From the NCBI GenBank assembly GCA_013298265.1, contig JAAFHE010000332.1:1-5151 (forward strand): a DNA stretch of 5,151 bases. The letters run 5' to 3'. A program made the translations under genes and the position numbers. The notes under the pieces were generated by a model. It saw only the letters and a program-made list of their open reading frames with translations, did not search any database and was not told the origin of the DNA. Shown here in pieces: positions 3,337 through 5,151 of this stretch. The number at the start of each line of letters is the position of its first letter. Positions within the stretch are counted from its first letter, which is position 1. Source of the stretch: Lysobacterales bacterium. Lineage in GTDB: Bacteria; Pseudomonadota; Gammaproteobacteria; Xanthomonadales; Rhodanobacteraceae.

Positions 3337-5151
3337 GTGCCTGGAACCCGCTCAAACTTTCCGGTTAGCTTGTTCCTATAGGCCGTAACGATTTTTCCCG
3401 TAGTATCAATAATAACCTTCACACTTCCTTCTACATTCTCACCAAGAACTCTAACTATCGCGCCCGACTTTTTATCCCGCCAGATTGCCCCTTTCGCAAG
3501 TGCTTCGAGAGCTTCTTTCGGTTGAATTCCACGCTCAAGAAGACGTTGCACAAAATGGTAAACCTTGCTGAACCCTTTAACGCTCGGCGCTTTGTCGATT
3601 ATGTGAACACCAAATCCAAGCGCTTCAAATTGCTTAGCGATCCCCGCAAGCTGGGCAACCTTAACAATTTTTCCGAGCGGAATTACAGACAAACCTATCA
3701 TCGCTATGGATTTAAGATTCGCACTACTCAGAATTGCTTCGCCGGATCTAACTCGATTGATGATTGTTCCAGTCTGCCATCCCGCCTCCGCCGCCGCAGC
3801 GAGCGAAAAGGTGACTGAAACTGCCTGAACAACGCCGCTTATGGTGACCTCGCCCGACGGGTCGGTGTTCGTGATTGGATCGGCTGCAACGTACGTGTAC
3901 TTATGAAGGCTGTGTGGGTCATTGCCAAACCCGGCAAACGGGTCTACCTGCGTAAACCTCCCATTCCCCGGATCCATGTACCTAGCCCGCAGGTAGTAGA
4001 ACCCCGAGTTAGGATCTAGCTGCTCGCCGGTGTACAGGAACGCGTTGTCGCTGGTCTGCTGTGATGCGGCCGCGTCGATTTCGCCGAAGGCTTCGAACGT
4101 CGTCTTGTCCGTAACCGCACCGGCTTCGTCGGTCAGCAAGCGCGTACTCCCCAGCCCATCGGCGTGGTAGTAGCGCAGTCCCGCAGGAACACCCGGGTTC
4201 GATCCGTTCGCAGCCACGGCCGGCGTGTAGCGCCTGACCCGATCATCCCCGACCGCATACAACGCCTTGACGCTCAGCGCGCCGCTGCCGTGTTGCTCTG
4301 CCTCCTCAATGACCTGCGCGTAGGCAGTATTCGGATCGATGAGGTAGTGCGTCGTGACGGGGTTGGCAGCCGTGGCATTGCGGGTCTGGTTCAGGCGGAT
4401 GCCGTCGTGGGCGTAGGCGTAGCGGGTGACGTCGCCGGCCAGGGTCTGTAGCTCCGCCAGGCGGTTGGCATCATCGTATACATAGTCAATGGTTTCGACC
4501 GGCGATACTTTCCGCGTCGTGTTGCCGGCGTTGTCGTAGGTATACGTGGTGGTGCCGGCAACGGCGCCGGGTACGCTGCCGCTCAGCGTGACGGCCTCGG
4601 TTTCCAGGCGATCGTTGGCATCGTAGATATAAGCCGTTGTCGCGGTTCCCGTCGGGCTGCCGACCGGGCCCAGCGACTTCGTCTGTGCCAATCGGTTGCC
4701 GGTACGGTCATACGTCCAGCTCGTGCGGCGATCGTTGCCGGTCTGCGTGACGGTTTCATTCGTCAGGCGTTTTACGCCGTCATAGCCGTAGCTGACCGTG
4801 CGCTCGATCTGGCCGGTTTCGGTGATCGCGGTGCGCAGGCCGCTGGCGTCCAGCGTATAGGCCACACCCAGCAGCAACGTCGCGCCCAGCTTGTGCTGGA
4901 TGCCGGTCAGCCGATTTCTGCGGTTGTATACATAGCTCGTCACGATGCCGTTGTCGTGACTCACACTCGCGCGATTACCCACGCCATCGTAGGTGTACGT
5001 CGCGATCGGTGTGCTCGATCCCACGGGTTTTACCGTCTTCAACCGGTTGAGATTGTCGAAGGTGTAAACAGGGGAACTTACCGTGCCCTTTCGTCCCGGG
5101 AACGATTTTTCCTTGATGTGGCTTTGGCTTAGCGAAGTAATTTCGCTAGCT
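3333..5151 (-). CDS. Rhs/YD-repeat polymorphic toxin with DUF4258-like C-terminal tip (partial, N-terminus off right edge)
   Basis: The frame is open from the right window edge to the TGA at 3335-3333. A TTG at 5042 is in frame but is internal (context T-F-D-N-L-N-R-L-K-T), so the true start lies beyond the window. Numbering from that TTG (569 residues): about 12-250 hold YD repeats (YTYDGVGNR, YGYDGVKRL, WTYDRTGNRL, YIYDANDRL, YTYDNAGN, YVYDDANRL). About 289-397 form the Rhs-repeat-associated core, with GLGSTRLLTD, YTGEQLDPNSGFYYLRARY and a closing T-D-P-S-G (394-397). Residues 398-490 are rich in Ala, Ile and Val and may aid membrane passage. The tip, about 492-557, has H496-x3-R500, R504-G505-I506 and an I-V-T553-A-Y strand, resembling DUF4258, a small family I associate with RelE-like RNase folds. 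Known for the family: the YD repeats form a shell that encloses the toxin for delivery to rival cells. The delivery route is not visible, and RNase activity is inference. Confidence 0.88.
   Translation of the reverse strand, partial: ASEITSLSQSHIKEKSFPGRKGTVSSPVYTFDNLNRLKTVKPVGSSTPIATYTYDGVGNRASVSHDNGIVTSYVYNRRNRLTGIQHKLGATLLLGVAYTLDASGLRTAITETGQIERTVSYGYDGVKRLTNETVTQTGNDRRTSWTYDRTGNRLAQTKSLGPVGSPTGTATTAYIYDANDRLETEAVTLSGSVPGAVAGTTTYTYDNAGNTTRKVSPVETIDYVYDDANRLAELQTLAGDVTRYAYAHDGIRLNQTRNATAANPVTTHYLIDPNTAYAQVIEEAEQHGSGALSVKALYAVGDDRVRRYTPAVAANGSNPGVPAGLRYYHADGLGSTRLLTDEAGAVTDKTTFEAFGEIDAAASQQTSDNAFLYTGEQLDPNSGFYYLRARYMDPGNGRFTQVDPFAGFGNDPHSLHKYTYVAADPITNTDPSGEVTISGVVQAVSVTFSLAAAAEAGWQTGTIINRVRSGEAILSSANLKSIAMIGLSVIPLGKIVKVAQLAGIAKQFEALGFGVHIIDKAPSVKGFSKVYHFVQRLLERGIQPKEALEALAKGAIWRDKKSGAIVRVLGENVEGSVKVIIDTTGKIVTAYRNKLTGKFERVPGT
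3336..3851 (-). other. Variable C-terminal toxin module of the Rhs protein (lower G+C)
   Basis: This is the part of the Rhs gene after the DPSG motif, 172 codons. Base use changes here: bases 3421-3480 are 28/60 G+C, whereas 4681-4740 in the YD-repeat shell are 38/60. Together with the downstream ankyrin gene (2920-3336) this forms a toxin-immunity cassette. Such tips are known to be exchanged between Rhs shells by recombination, and the compositional step at the core boundary fits that. Confidence 0.65.
5130..5148. repeat. 7-bp inverted repeat at the right edge, within the rhs frame
   Basis: TAGCGAA (5130-5136) and TTCGCTA (5142-5148) are perfect inverted arms around GTAAT. It falls in a stretch of the rhs frame (about 5067-5151) whose translation lacks YD-repeat character, so it may mark a junction or an embedded site. 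It may also be chance. Confidence 0.4.

Noticed and set aside
5040..5042. TTG 5042 as the true start of the Rhs protein
   Set aside because: The frame stays open upstream, the immediately preceding residues (Y-T-F-D-N-L-N-R) are typical YD-repeat sequence, and there is no ribosome-binding site.
4164..5132. Plus-strand frames opposite the rhs gene, including one of 95 codons
   Set aside because: Val/Arg-rich mirror translations of YD repeats. The minus frame carries clear repeat and core motifs.

Overview
The window looks like part of an accessory island of a moderately GC-rich Gram-negative bacterium. The most likely source is a gammaproteobacterium of the Xanthomonas/Lysobacter/Dyella kind. 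This guess rests on the GC-rich codon use, the style of the Rhs core, and the pairing of a CHC2/toprim primase with a SymE-like toxin. It is not based on any database match. There are no rRNA or tRNA genes, no CRISPR array, no recognisable transposase, and no housekeeping gene.

Layout. (1) Bases 1-1848, minus strand: the first 616 codons of a large primase-like replication protein (CHC2 zinc finger, toprim domain, start of a P-loop ATPase domain) that runs off the left edge. (2) Bases 1849-1940: a divergent control region with a perfect 6-bp dyad that overlaps candidate promoters facing both ways. (3) 1941-2381, plus strand: an XRE-type DNA-binding regulator with a repeated basic tail. (4) 2395-2428: a perfect 14-bp-stem hairpin. 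(5) 2459-2704, plus strand: a small SymE-like toxin gene, followed by a good terminator hairpin at 2714-2743. (6) 2745-2919: a convergent spacer without a convincing gene. (7) 2920-3336, minus strand: a small ankyrin-repeat protein. (8) 3333-5151, minus strand: an Rhs/YD-repeat protein that enters from the right edge and ends in a variable toxin-like tip. It overlaps the ankyrin gene by ATGA.

How it fits together. The primase and regulator look like the replication/control module of an integrated mobile element, with the regulator probably repressing both divergent promoters. The right half is a polymorphic toxin locus. The GC-rich Rhs shell ends at a DPSG motif, and from there the sequence becomes visibly lower in G+C, encoding a tip that resembles the DUF4258 family. 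The ankyrin gene directly behind it is the natural candidate for the immunity protein. SymE is a second, intracellular toxin-type gene between the two modules.

The most interesting points are the Rhs tip/ankyrin pair, the strong hairpin that must lie in or beside the symE leader, and a perfect 20-bp palindrome inside the primase gene. Functions of the toxin tip, the immunity protein and the hairpin are inferred, not shown.
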